Positions 9,552 through 20,837 of a DNA stretch of 37,431 bases are shown piece by piece. Numbering within the stretch: position 1 is the stretch's first letter; the number at the start of each line of letters is the position of its first letter. A model generated the notes under the pieces. It ran no database searches, was not told the origin of the DNA, and worked only from the letters and a program-made list of their open reading frames with translations. A program made the position numbers and the translations under genes. The stretch comes from Rhypophila decipiens (taxonomy: Eukaryota; Ascomycota; Sordariomycetes; Sordariales; Naviculisporaceae), in the NCBI GenBank assembly GCA_033297075.1, contig MU858316.1:1-37431 (forward strand), written 5' to 3'.

Positions 9552-10211
9552 CTTGAAGAATCTGGTAGAGGTGCGAGTGGTATGAGTGGCGGTACAGGTA
9601 TGGGAGTACGAAACAATTCAGAGAAGGAGAATGAAACCCTAGAAAGGCGTGAGATAGCCGGGCGCAAGCTCTAAATCCAGACCTGGGGCAATCGTTCAAT
9701 GGAATCATACAATGGAAATTGTTTTAAAAAGATGCTAGATTCCTGCTAAGTAGTCCCAAGTACTCGTATTATATTCCTGGTCAGATTCTAAGCCAAGTGC
9801 TACATTACGGAATCCAAAACCCGGGGTAGTCGCGGGGAGATCGCCTGGAGCCGAGGTATGAGGACCCGGCCCGTGATTGGCCGCTCACCGTGACAGACCG
9901 TCCCAGCTCTCGGTGAATCCACGACATTCGAACTTTTGTCCGTCATTACGTGACCGAAGCTGATAATCAAACCACCACCACAATCACGATTCTTCGACGG
10001 AAATCTTAGCGATACCACCGCAAGTCCGCAACTACCCACTGCGTCTTTTAGCCAAACATCTCTACAACATTACAATCTCTGCCTCCAAACAAGCACCGCG
10101 ATTCAACTTGCGCGCGAGGTCGACATCACCATTAATTACAGATCACTCCCGCTCAACTTGGCGAACCATCAAGCGGAAAATCGAAACGAAAATCAAGCGG
10201 TAATCACGACG
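9552..10211. promoter_or_regulatory. Divergent promoter between the oxidoreductase gene and yth1
   Basis: The two genes point away from each other. An inverted CCAAT box (ATTGG, 9876-9880, inside TGATTGGCCGC) sits almost midway, about 330 bases from each start codon, and could serve both. The yth1 side (10040-10211) is C/A-rich, like a fungal 5'UTR. Confidence 0.5.
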
Positions 10212-11138
10212 ATGGCCTCAACAATGGCCCCTCCATCGCATGGAGGACAACCTCACAACAACCCAAACCCCCTAGTCGCCAGCCTCCTCACGCGAACGAC
10301 GCCAAACTACACATTCTCATTCACCCCCTTCCTCCAGAAAACTTACCAACACTCCCTCCCCCCCGACAGACCAATCTGCAAAGCCTACCAAAACGGCCAA
10401 TGCCCGCTCCGCTCGCACTGCACAGAGCGCCATATCTCGGCGCCTCCCAACCCCAACTCCACCTCGTCCCGAAACGAAGGCGGCTTCGGGTCCCTGGTAT
10501 GCAAGCACTGGCTCCGAGGCCTCTGCAAAAAGGGCGAATCATGCGAGTTCCTGCACGAGTACAACCTGCGCAAAATGCCGGAATGCAACTTTTTCGTCCG
10601 AAACGGGTACTGCTCTAACGGAGACGAGTGTTTATACTTGCACATCGATCCGCAATCGAAACTGCCGCCCTGTCCGCACTACGATCGGGGATTTTGTCCG
10701 TTGGGGCCGCGGTGTGATAAGAAACATGTTCGGCGGAAATTATGTCCGTTTTATATGGCTGGGTTTTGCCCGGATGGCGCGAGGTTGTGCAAGGAGGGCA
10801 CGCATGCCAAGTGGACGAGGGATGCTGATATGGAGAAGCCTAGGGTTCGGGAGGAGAAGAAAGTCGAGGAAGAGAAAGATGTTGGGCAGCAGCAGGGTAT
10901 GTATGGACATGGGCATGGACGGGATCGTGATGGATTGATGAGTGAGCGGGATCGAGAGCAGCGGGATACGCAGGCTTCGCATGATCGCGGGAATAATAGA
11001 GGCGATCGAGACCGAGACGAAAGAGGTCATGATGGACGGGGTCACAAGTTTGAGCGTGGTGGGAGAGGTCGTGGTGGTTGGAGGGGCAAGGGCGGACGGT
11101 TTAGAGGACGAGGTGGTCACGACAGAGGCGGGCATTAG
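10212..11138 (+). CDS. yth1: mRNA 3'-end-processing protein Yth1 / CPSF30, five CCCH zinc fingers
   Basis: RNA-binding subunit of the cleavage and polyadenylation factor, recognising the polyadenylation signal region in the nucleus. Intronless, 308 aa. Five CCCH fingers are visible: C56-C64-C70-H74, C97-C105-C111-H115, C125-C134-C140-H144, C154-C162-C168-H172 and C178-C186-C193-H198. The fifth has six residues between its second and third Cys. After a Glu/Lys-rich linker the tail is rich in Arg, Asp, Gly and His, with RGRGG repeats typical of RNA-binding or methylated RGG regions; this tail is long for the family. The frame is open back to 10158 but that codon is TTG, so ATG 10212 (A at -3, G at +4) is the start. 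Confidence 0.95.
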   Translation: MASTMAPPSHGGQPHNNPNPLVASLLTRTTPNYTFSFTPFLQKTYQHSLPPDRPICKAYQNGQCPLRSHCTERHISAPPNPNSTSSRNEGGFGSLVCKHWLRGLCKKGESCEFLHEYNLRKMPECNFFVRNGYCSNGDECLYLHIDPQSKLPPCPHYDRGFCPLGPRCDKKHVRRKLCPFYMAGFCPDGARLCKEGTHAKWTRDADMEKPRVREEKKVEEEKDVGQQQGMYGHGHGRDRDGLMSERDREQRDTQASHDRGNNRGDRDRDERGHDGRGHKFERGGRGRGGWRGKGGRFRGRGGHDRGGH

Positions 11139-11503
11139 AAGTGATTTGCCTTCTTGTTGTTTCTGCCTTGTCTTCTTATTTCGCCGAAAAGATGGGATAA
11201 TAGTTGTACCAATAGTAGCATTAAACAAACAAAGGCCGGACGGACTATGCCTGGGTCAGGGAAGGTTATCACCATGGCACCATCACTAATTTAACATACA
11301 GCCAAGAACTCAATGTTCATGTCAAAGACAGCGACATTACATGCATTTATTCATGGATTCTCAATCGTGCTAGTAAGCGGTGACTTGTTTGTTTCCAGAG
11401 TCGAGCTTGTTCGATTCCATCATTGTTTGCTCCTCGCATATCCATCTGCCTTATTATTGTACATCAACAAAACACATGCGTAAAGATGCAACGTTATCCA
11501 TAT
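11139..11503. other. Intergenic, convergent 3' flanks
   Basis: Between the stops of yth1 (+) and the DUF1776 gene (-). No gene visible; it should contain both 3'UTRs and polyadenylation sites. Confidence 0.5.
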
Positions 11504-13234
11504 TTAGATGAACTGATTTATCCCGGCTTCACTCTGTTCATTCACGCTCCTCCAGATGTGGGAATCAGCAACATGCTGCTCAATGTCAACGGCAATGAAA
11601 GAGTCCTGCGAAGTATCCTTCTCTTGCTCGCTCTCCTCCTCCTCGTCGACGCTACCCGCCGACCGCGGCGTGTTATACTGCCACGCCTTCAACTCACCCA
11701 CCTTGCGGATGCCCATCATCCACGCCACCAGAGACCGGGGTACCCAGCTGCCGACGAAGCCATATAACCCGGCCCCGCGGCCAACCCGGATGGTGCCGCT
11801 CGTGATAGAACCATCAGTCACGTCAAAGACGGCATTGTGCAAGTCTCGTAGCTGGCTCCCGCGCATGCCTCGGATGCGCCGGGTGCTGATGGCTGAACCA
11901 GCCTGAGAGTCAAAGTTGCGCGCGTAGACGTGTCTGGCAGAGTCGGGCCATGAAGCCGGATCAGCGCCCTCGGTGGCACACAAGAGCCCGACAGAGCCAC
12001 TAGGGGCTTGCTGCTGGAGATGATGGCGGGCCGATGTGCCCAAAAAGTCAAAAGTTCCCAGCTGGATATGGGTAACGGGGATGGCGAGTGGGCGCAACTC
12101 TGCGGTCAAGACGTCTGTAAAGGCTGATAGGGCGGCGCATACTGTAGCTTCCGGGGCGTGGAATGGCGGGTTTATGGATGATATTATTGAGGGCGTAAGG
12201 ATGAGGACTTTGGGTGGCGACTCTCCATTCGGGCTTAGAGAAGCGGTTAAAAGGGGTAGGAAGGACTGGACTGTTAGGATAGGGTTAAGGAGGTGAGTGT
12301 TGAAGAGGTCGGCAAAGGTCGAAGGGGGGATGGTGGCTATGGGCGATGAAAGATAGTTGATGGATGGGACCAGAAGGACCGCTCGAAGAGACAAGTGATG
12401 GCGTTTAGCTCCCGGAACGGCAGCATGGGGCGTCTGGAGGTAATGCGCAAAACGCTCGATAGAAGCTCCCGCACTTGGAGGCTGTATTCGTGTTATTGTT
12501 AGTAAACCTGACGCACTTGGCGGTGGCAGAGGAGGATAGACCCACATTCGACGTATCAATAGCCAGCGGACGGATATCAGGACGGGACAAGTTGTTGATC
12601 AAGACATCGTCCTCGGGGCTGTTGGAGATAACAAACACAATGAAGCCTTTCCTTTCGAGATCCAAAGCCAACGACCGTGTCAAATGAAGTACTGGGGATC
12701 CGGCAACCACCACCACCTCGGTCCGTCCCCCGGAGCGCGATCGCTTTGCCCGTCTCGATTTGCGTAGTTTCGCCTGATTTTGGTATGTCTTGTAGATGGC
12801 AGTTCCCGTGGCTACTACGATGAAACCAGTCAAGACCTTATGCCTTGCTATCCAGTTCTGCATGCTTTGGAGCGCTGAGGTCGGTATGGCCACGATAGGA
12901 GGTGGCGGCGACGGCGGACGGGGCCGGATGGATTCGGGCACCCATGACGAGTCTGCTAGCAGGTCGCGCAGGGATCGCGCAATCTTTTCGACATTTTGGT
13001 CGATATAGTCGCCTACGCCATTCGTGTTTCGTTCGATGTAGTCGGTTACTTCTTGCGAGTATCGCTGGATTTCGGTGGGGAGTGACGAGAGCTGTTTATA
13101 GTCGCACCGTCAGTATTACTATCCTCCAGTTGATGAGCCTAACCTCGGCGTGGTCGTTGACACCCAAAGGAAATCTGATCGAGGTGTTTATGGAAACTTA
13201 CTACGTCCAAGAAGGCTTGATCGTCTGCAGACAT
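11504..13234 (-). CDS. DUF1776 family protein (SDR-like fold, membrane-anchored)
   Basis: Fungal family related to short-chain dehydrogenases; function unknown. Exons (minus) are 13234-13202, 13091-12546 and 12481-11504, 518 aa. Intron 1 is 110 nt (GTAAGT...CAG). Intron 2 is 64 nt (GTGGGT...TACAG, with ACTAACA branch sequence), and both are phase 0. The N-terminus (MSADDQAFLDV) leads into an amphipathic segment, then a Pro-rich stretch. A hydrophobic segment at about residues 97-112 (VLTGFIVVATGTAIYK) is likely a membrane anchor. Next come a basic stretch and a Rossmann-like beta-alpha-beta start (VVVVAGSPVLHLTRSLALDLERKGF given in two parts: VVVVAGSPVL and LTRSLALDLERKGF). The classical SDR TGxxxGxG and YxxxK motifs are not intact, so catalysis is doubtful. 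The C-terminus is acidic. Confidence 0.85.
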
Positions 13235-13798
13235 TTTGGGAATCCAATCCTACCCCTTTTCGTTTCTTGCGTCGTAGAAGTTGGAAAGAGTGACGATAAC
13301 AAAGGCAAGGCAGCTGTGGTGAAATACTGAAAACTCCTTTATCGGTAGGCGGCGGTTGGCTATCGGTAGTACCGGGAAGCCACTGCAGCGGTAACTGGTT
13401 GGAGATGGCTTTCAATTTTCTGGGCACCCATAGGACTTTTATACTATTTCTTTTGCTCTGCCTTCTTCGACAAAGTAAGTATTTGAGTTTATAGATGACT
13501 ACCGAGTTTTGGCCGTATAACACATGATCTTCGCCGTTATAGTTATGATACCTAATGAAGGTCTTTACAGTGAAAGCCGTGACCCGGTGCTAACGTCATG
13601 GCCCAAACAGTCCAGAACATGCGGTCAGCCAATCATTTTACATTTAAATATTCCCGATTGATACTAGCGTTACCAAATTGATCGATCACAGCACGAGTCG
13701 TTTGTTTTGTCAACAAAGTTCCGCCACCAAACCATGAATTCACAGCATGAATATCTCCATCATCGTCTTCCCTTCCAGTCACCGTCAAGTGACCCAAC
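13235..13798. promoter_or_regulatory. Upstream region of the DUF1776 gene
   Basis: Lies between the DUF1776 start (13234, minus) and the methyltransferase stop (13799, minus). An open minus-strand frame at 13188-13523 overlaps exon 1 of the DUF1776 gene in another register and has no domain. An AT-rich patch occurs around 13635-13690. Confidence 0.45.
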
Positions 13799-14848
13799 TC
13801 AGAGCTTCGTGGCCAAAACTCTCAACCGCACATAACTAAACATGTACCCTCCCCCATTTCCATCCCCACCAACAGCAGGCTTCTTACAAACCTCGTCCAA
13901 AACATCCACAATCTCCCGAATACACTCCTCCTTCTCCTTCTCTTGCGTGAAGTCCTGAAAGAAATCGGCAGCCATCAGCCTGATCCAGCCTTCCACCCCG
14001 CCCTCATCAGCATCCGTGGGCCTCCACTGCCGTTCAATCTGCTCTACCTTCCAGCCGCCCACTCTCTCTTCCATGATATGTCTGACCCAGTTCTCATCGG
14101 GAAAGAACCAAGGATCAATCTCCCTGACTCTGGCGAGCCCGATGCGACGTCCGACAGCCATGTGAATCGCTGCCCGGATCTCAGAGACATTTCCCAGACC
14201 GCCCATCTCAAAGGCAAATGTCCCCCCTGGCTTCAGGGCATTCTTGACTCCGGTAAAGAAGACCTCGCGTTTGGATTCTGGACGGAGGATCCAGTGCATG
14301 GCTGCGTTGGAAAACACCTTGTCGAAGTCTTCTTTTTGAAAAGAGGGTTGGTTGATTAGGTCCGTCGCGTCCATTACTGTCAAACAGTAGATAGGTATGT
14401 GCTATGGCGAAGAAGGAAGAAGCTGTTGGTGACGTACCTTGAAAGCTGCACCTCTCTGTGCCGGCACATTTCTGCTTGGCGGCCTCGATCATGGCCTTGG
14501 AGCTGTCAATGCCGTAAAGGCCGCCCGAGCCTTGTGAGGTGATGTGGGCGATTTGAAGGTCCAGGACGCCATCTACACAAGAAAAATTGTAAGTAATTAA
14601 TCTGAGTAGGACCAAAGGCTAGTCTACGTACCGCCGCAGCCAATGTCGAGAATGAAATCGTCCTTCTGGGGGTCAAGCCATTGCATGACCTTGATGGCTA
14701 GCTTGGGAACGAACGAAGCCGAAGTCTGGTACGCCTGAGGTGAGATTTGGACATGTTAGTTGTATCATCGAATTGATATGATGAGTAACCCCTGAAAATA
14801 AATAGACGTTACTTCAGTTGACCAGTTATCCTTCTTTTCTGTAGCCAT
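13799..14848 (-). CDS. Class I SAM-dependent methyltransferase, trans-aconitate methyltransferase-like
   Basis: Exons (minus) are 14848-14813, 14734-14632, 14572-14438 and 14376-13799, 283 aa; introns of 78, 59 and 61 nt have GTAACG, GTACGT and GTACGT donors and CAG/TAG acceptors. SAM-binding motif I, ILDIGCGDG, occupies residues 40-48, split by intron 2 between Gly46 and Asp47. It is followed by GIDSSKAMIEAAKQK (motif II region) and FSNAAMHWI, a post-motif typical of the trans-aconitate methyltransferase/UbiE-like group. The C-terminal third carries substrate-domain features (WFFPDENWVRHIMEE). Substrate is unknown: esterification of a small acid is the family precedent, not something visible here. 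Same strand as its neighbours, with separate upstream DNA. Confidence 0.88.
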
Positions 14849-15335
14849 GGTGTCTTTTCCTTTTAAATTGTTAAAAGATGGCCGGCTGAGGTGGTGTACT
14901 CTGTACTCAAATGTTCAACCAAGAGCTGAAAGAGGAATTTGCAAACTTCCACTTTCCGAACACTTCAATTTTATCTCCAGTAGTCAAATTATACATTCTG
15001 ACCCCCTCGCTCGCCAAAGGGCACTGTATATGCGAGCTCCGCATCCGTTTGAGGGCCGATCTCGGCGCCAGCCTTGTAAGTGGTAGATTTGGAGAGGCAA
15101 ACCAACGAGGACATCAACCAAACCGCCTAATTAGACCTCGAACAGAAGGATGAGCAAGATGTGCACGAGAGAGTTACAATTACACATCGATATATTTCAT
15201 TGTGATGCAAAGGTGCAAAACTCCGACTCCGGGCCGGCGCATGGATTTGTCAACAGGCCTCAACTGCTTGTAAGGCCTAGGTCGCTTGATATGCCATGCT
15301 TTCCTCATCACGTTCTACTGCGGCTGTATTGTAGC
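14849..15335. promoter_or_regulatory. Upstream region of the methyltransferase gene
   Basis: Between the methyltransferase start and the amidase stop. It contains one copy of the TACTCTGTAC word (14897-14906), about 50 bases upstream of the ATG, discussed under findings. No gene seen. Confidence 0.45.
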
Positions 15336-17325
15336 TCAGTCCAGCTCGTCAATGCTCAGCAACTTGTACTTGTTCTCGCCCAGAGCGTCCTCGATCCTCT
15401 TCATCGCCCCCAGCACCTTCTCCTCCTCCAATCTCCTGCCCACGACCTGCACGCCCACAGGCAAGCCATGCATACGCTCAGCATCATAGTGCTTGTAGGC
15501 CCCTTTGGCCACGCCATTCAGCTTCTTCATGCTGAACGTCGACGGTAGCTTGTCGAGCGTCTTGTCGACATGTGTAACAGGCATAACTCCAGCTGTGTAG
15601 TCAATCTAGAAGACAATATCAGCAGTTGTCACACCATACCAAAGTCAACCAAGAGAAACTTACCAGGTTAAACAAGAACGTATACCCGCAGCTGCTCACA
15701 GCATCCGACATCCCATCGTGCGGTACCGCAGGCGTAGCATTCGGCGGCGTGATGATGACATCCAGCCCGTCCTGAGCCTCCCACCACTCAAACCACTTCA
15801 TTCGATACGCCTCTCGTGCCTTGACGAGATGCCAATTCTCGTACGCCGTCTGAGCCCTCCAGTTCCTGATCAACCCGGCCCATACACTATCCCCTCTGAC
15901 ATATTTGACCCACAAATAATACACCCACCTAAAAACCCCTGGCATATTCGCGAGCCATTTCATCTGTTTGGCCCCGGAGTCCAGCCACTCCCCCGTCCTG
16001 CGGAAAGAATCAAACATCTGGCATCCATCCGCATTCAACAAGATACTCGCCAATCTCAGGCCCTCATACGGATCAGGATATCCCTTCACCTCGACAACCT
16101 CATGTCCATCCCTTTTCAGCGCATCCTCAACCATTCTAACAGCCCTATCACAAGCTGGGGACGGATCAACAACCCCATCCGTCCTCATGACTCCCACCTT
16201 CAACTTTTTGTCCTTTCCCGAAAACTCTTTCTCAACCTCCCCTTTCCAGACCAGTCCAGGATGAACGGTATAATCATACCTCCAGGGCTCCATCCCAACC
16301 AAAGCCCTAGTAAAATACGCCAAATCATCCAGCGTCCTAGCCATAGGACTATACACAGCCGGAACCCCCTCCTGGCCAGGCATACTCGTCGCGATACCCA
16401 ACTTGGGCCATCGTCCCGTGGAACACCTGAGCGAATAACACCCCGAAAAATGCGCCGGAACCCTCACACTCCCCGCGACATCACTCCCGACTCCGATCCT
16501 ACTCCCCCCAGCAGCCAACAGCGCTGATTCTCCGCCAGTCGATCCACCCGGCGAGTAGTCCTTATTATGCGGATTTGTCGCCCTTCCCCAGACATCATTC
16601 GTGCTCTCAAAGCTCAACAATGTAATGGGCAAGTTGGTCTTGACATACGGAATCGCCCCAGCATCTTTGAGTAATCGGACCATAGGCCCATCAACACTCA
16701 ACGCCGGGATGTTTTTATTCCCCACAAAAGCGGAATACCCAACTGTGGTGTCATACCCGCCCACAACGATGGAATCCTTCAGACTAACCGGGATACCCGC
16801 CAAAGGCTTGTTCTTCCTCTCTTCTTCCCCAGACGAGGAAGAGGACAGAGATTCTTCAGCAGAAGAGATCATCACCTCGGTCAAACAGTTCGCCTTGGCG
16901 TGGGCTTTGAGTGCTGCTTTCCCGTAGGCACGGAGGATGTCCAGGCGAGAGAGGTTGTTTGACTGCACGTCGGAGACGAGCTCGCCTATGGGGCGGGTGA
17001 GGATTTCTCGGTCCAAAGGTGTGAATGGGCCATGGTAGACTGACGGTAGAGCGCGGATGCGCTCTGCTCGTTCTTGTTGTTTGAACTGGCTATTTTGTTA
17101 TCAAGCACAAGGTTAGTAATGTAGTGAAATAAGGTAGGTAAGCTTGGTAAGAGAGGTCTGTAGGGAGGGGGGTGCTCAACCGTAGAACTACCTATGGATA
17201 CAGGAAAACAAGAAGGAAAGGTCAAGCTTCTTTCTGTCAAGAGTAGACCAAAATAGGAAATAGAAAATAGAGAAGAAAAAAACCTACCAATCACGCCGGT
17301 GCTGAAGATACTCCATGAGACCCAT
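15336..17325 (-). CDS. Amidase-signature hydrolase (fungal acetamidase/general amidase type)
   Basis: Hydrolyses amides, releasing ammonia or an amine. Exons (minus) are 17325-17288, 17089-15664 and 15605-15336, 577 aa, the usual size for fungal amidases. The amidase-signature triad is visible: Lys117 in GIPVSLKDS, cis-Ser196 in SPGGSTGGES and nucleophile Ser220 in GSDVAGSVR. The C-terminal exon supplies VGVQVVGRRLEEEKVL, a conserved end of the family. Intron 2 is 58 nt (GTAAGT...TAG). Intron 1 is 198 nt, long for this gene set; it has a CTAAC branch 27 nt before the acceptor, and a small extra exon inside it cannot be excluded, so the first 13 codons are less certain. Three HGATAR motifs upstream would fit nitrogen regulation (inference). 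Confidence 0.9.
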
Positions 17326-18448
17326 CGTGAGAAAAGAAAAAGAGAGAAAAACGGTATCTTCAAGTAAACAACACTAAGACCAAGTAGTTTCGTTCAGCTT
17401 TGGGTGCCAAGTTCGACGAAACCAGTCAAAGAAACAGAAAAGAAGTGTAAGACCTGTCGTCCCTGAGAAAGTAATATCAAGCCCGTGATGCGTTGACCAC
17501 AAGACCCAAAAGTATGTATGGTAAGAACAGTCAGTCACTATGTTTCGGTTCAAACCAACCCGGCGGCGCTTGCCTTATAGGTCGGCCCCGATGATAGGAT
17601 GATGATCGGACAAGCTGGAGCCTCCCTGTTGTGAACCCGGAAATAGGGCACCTGGACAATCAAGCTTCCTCCGGTTAGCAATGGGGCATGCATTCCGATC
17701 CATCTTTCCCCCGCATTTCAACCCATCCAGCAACCACTCGGAACGCTCGCCCTTAGCTAACTTTACCTTATCATTAATAACATTCGTACAGATCAGTCTT
17801 AGCGGTGTAGGTCCTCCTTCCGACCCGGGTGCCTTATCAATGGGACAAAGCAGGGCAGGAGACAGAGGATCCGATCACATGGCCCCTCACCGTTACCCAG
17901 ACTCCACAGCGGTGCGCAGCGGTCCCGTCCGACTCCCGGGCGGGGCTACAACACAAAGCCGCTTGAAGCCGCCCGGCCCGAAGGCCAGATGCCGAAGCCA
18001 GTCTCGAGTCTCCTTCCTTCTCTAGGTAGTACGAGTTTGACAAACTTTTCTCTCATCAGCCATATTGAACTGCCAAAGATATATAAAAGACAAAGACAAT
18101 GGAAGAATCTGTCCTCTGAAATGCCAGACTGTCTGGCAAAAAGTAACTTGATACTGAACACACAAAGACCGCAAACTGTCTTACTGACCATGGCAGCCAG
18201 TGCCTCAAGTTGGCTGTAACCTTGCCTTCTGTTAAAACTCCCATGTCAAACAAACACCAGTCCATGCAAAACCACCTGCCTGCTTAACCTGACGCGGAAA
18301 AAGTAAAGGTTCCTAAACGTTCATTCCTTCAATTTTCAGACTCCGAGCACCAAACACCGCCCGTAGCTTGCATATTCGACAGTAAAAACGTACACTCTGT
18401 TAGTTCATCAGAAAACAACTGTCCGGAAACCGAGATTATGTCCATATT
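17326..18448. promoter_or_regulatory. Amidase promoter and 3' flank of cac2
   Basis: 1.1 kb without a supported gene. HGATAR sites for AreA/NIT2-type GATA factors occur at 17592-17597 (TGATAG), 17768-17773 and 17834-17839 (both TGATAA on the minus strand), 267-514 bases upstream of the amidase ATG. Distal sequence 18040-18448 should hold the cac2 3'UTR. Confidence 0.4.
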
Positions 18449-20837
18449 CTAACTCCCGGTCACCTGTGTTGGGGCAATTCGTCTTTTCTTTGGCCTCGCA
18501 TCCTCCAGCTCACTTTCGCTGTTGTCCCGTTTGTTGCTGGCTGCATAAGTAGAGCTTTGGGGTGTCTCTGGTGGCGTCGTGATTGGCACCCCTATCACCT
18601 TCCCTGAGTTCGCCGCCGCTATACTGGGTACCTGACCCGATATGAGCGTTGGGTTACTCACAACTCCACCTGGAGCCGCAGATGCCTGAGTCATGATGGA
18701 TGAGGTCGAGTTTGACCTTGCTGGCGATGATGGCCGTGGGTTGACAAAGGCCGCTGCCGGCGGTGACGGCGCCGTGAGTGAGCTTGTAGAATCCCTGTGT
18801 CGGTGATGACCGCCGTTCGGAAAAGGTGAAGGCGGCGCAAAAACGGAGGTCGGTGTGGGCACCGGCGTGTTTTGAGACGAAGATACTGCCGTCCCCGTCA
18901 AACCTACGTGCTTCGGGGGCCCAATATCGCCGGCATATACCTGTCCGAGCTCTCCTGGCATAAAGGACAGCGTCGAACAGAAACCGTCAGATGACGAGAT
19001 CAGCAACGTTAAGCCATCACTCGACCTAGATGATTTAGAATTAGCTCATGTTCCTAGAATTACAAAGACTGGTGTAGTACTAACCAAGTCAAATCAGTGA
19101 ATGTGGCGCAGTGCAGATTGCTCACCACGCATATCGGCGTTTGTTGCTGGGTATCATATAATAAGACAGAGTCCTGAGTCGCAACAGCATAGACCATCCG
19201 ATATGGTAGTGCAAAAGTCGCCTTGGGTCCTGGGGTTTGGGTTGAGGTCTCCAAGCTCAGTCCCTTGGGAGTAGATGATGAGGCTTCTGATGCCGAAGGG
19301 GGCGGAGGTGGTTCCATCACCGAAGGAGCAGGCGATGGCTTTGAGAGGGGCTCTGGGAGCGAAGGAATTGGCTCCTCAGAAGACGAAGTATCAATCGTAA
19401 TGTGCTTCGTGACCGGTGGCGACTGCCGTAGCGTGTAGACCACAGGAGAACATCTCACAGCCACTGATGGTTTTTTATGACCAGGCAGGTGGGCGATGGG
19501 CGGTTTGTTGATACCACCCCTTGTATAGATGTAAACAGTATTGATGACTTCAAATGTAGGCTTGCCACCATCCACCTGACGTTGTGTTTGATACTGGCCA
19601 GCAGGGGTAAGCAGGAGACTTCCGTCAGGTGTAAAGGTGAGCCTCCGGAAGAACGAAGTCAGAGTTTCATTGGCATAAAGACTGGCATTCTTAGAGCCAA
19701 TGCTGTTACTGGTCGGGTGGGGCTTCGGGGATGCCTCCATGGGCATAACAGCAGGGAGAGGCATTGACGGGGCAGGTGAAACTGAGCGCCTCGAGGAGAA
19801 AGAGGACCTTCGGCTGTGGCTCATGACGCTGGGTGGGTTCATCGGGAGGGCCATCATGGACGTCGGTGTGCCAGGTGCAGACGGGACTGGCGAGCCGGCA
19901 ATCGCACTGGGCACGGCATCTATTGCACCCAGGACCGATCGATATCCCATATCAGGCGGGGCCGGGCTATTTGACGATATCCTTCGAGGAGGTAGATCGG
20001 ACTTGATATGGCTCGCGATCTTGGAAGGTTTGTCGTCATTCGTACCGAGCGTGTACTGGCCGTCTTTCGTCTTTAAAGAGTAGACGTGTACCGATCGATC
20101 CGATGATTGGGTCGCAATGAACTCGTTCAACGGGTCCCACGCCACACCTTGCACATAGTGACTATGTTCTGCGATCTGGCGGACAAGAGTGCCTGGAAAC
20201 ATGTTAGTCAGGAGAAATAAGAGCCCGAACGACGAGACGCACCTGTAGCGGCGTTGTATATCCGTGCGATGTTGTCCATACTGCCAATGATGAAGTAGGA
20301 AGCATCCGGTGACCAGGCAAGATCGTAGATTTCAGTCCCTAAGGACCTGCACATGTGTTTGGTCCTCCACGTTTCCTTATCCTCGAGGCCATCGCCCTCG
20401 AAATTCGATAGCGGACGGTGATGTTCCGCCGGTACCCATAGAATTACATTTCCATCGTCGCCCGCAGATGCGAGAAGTTCACCTGAGGAAGAAAGTAGTC
20501 AGTACACATGGCGATACCAATTGGTGATTTTGTTTTGGAAGCTTACCTCGGGGTGCCCACCGAACCACGTTCACAGCTTGTGAATGCTTTGCAAGGGTGG
20601 ACAGGTACTCGACCTTTCTGTCTTCTCCATCCTCCGTCACCTTCCACAGCTACCATTGACATCTGTTAGTTGCTATTGAGTTGACCCGGTCTGCGAAGGG
20701 CCTATACATACCCGAACATTATTGTCTCCAGCTGCGGTGGCGAGACGCCCTTTCCCACTCGGTTCAAAGTGAGCAGAGTAGATGGGATAGGGATTGTTCT
20801 CGTGGTGCCAATTGATGATTAACGGCGTGGCTTTCAT
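18449..20837 (-). CDS. cac2: Chromatin assembly factor 1 subunit B (p60), WD40 protein Cac2
   Basis: Subunit of the CAF-1 histone chaperone that deposits H3-H4 behind replication forks in the nucleus. Exons (minus) are 20837-20712, 20649-20547, 20482-20243, 20192-19085 and 19025-18449, 717 aa; introns are 62, 64, 50 and 59 nt and all phases close. It begins MKATPLIINWH, followed by WD40 repeats (LATAAGDNNVRLW, LLASAGDDGNVILW, FIIGSMDNIARIY, FIATQSSDRSVHVY), as in the family. Long Ser/Pro-rich insertions follow repeat 4, then further blades (LTFTPDGSLLLTPAG, DLTWSSDGLTLLISSSDG). The tail is a low-complexity Ser/Thr/Pro region ending in a basic PKKRR stretch, a plausible nuclear localisation signal. 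It is longer than yeast Cac2 because of these insertions. Confidence 0.93.

Noticed and set aside
10158..10211. 18-residue N-terminal extension of Yth1
   Set aside because: It begins at TTG; ATG 10212 has a good context and is the first ATG in frame.
15718..16527. 269-codon open frame antisense to the amidase
   Set aside because: It lies wholly opposite a conserved catalytic exon and has no domain; it is a shadow of third-base composition.
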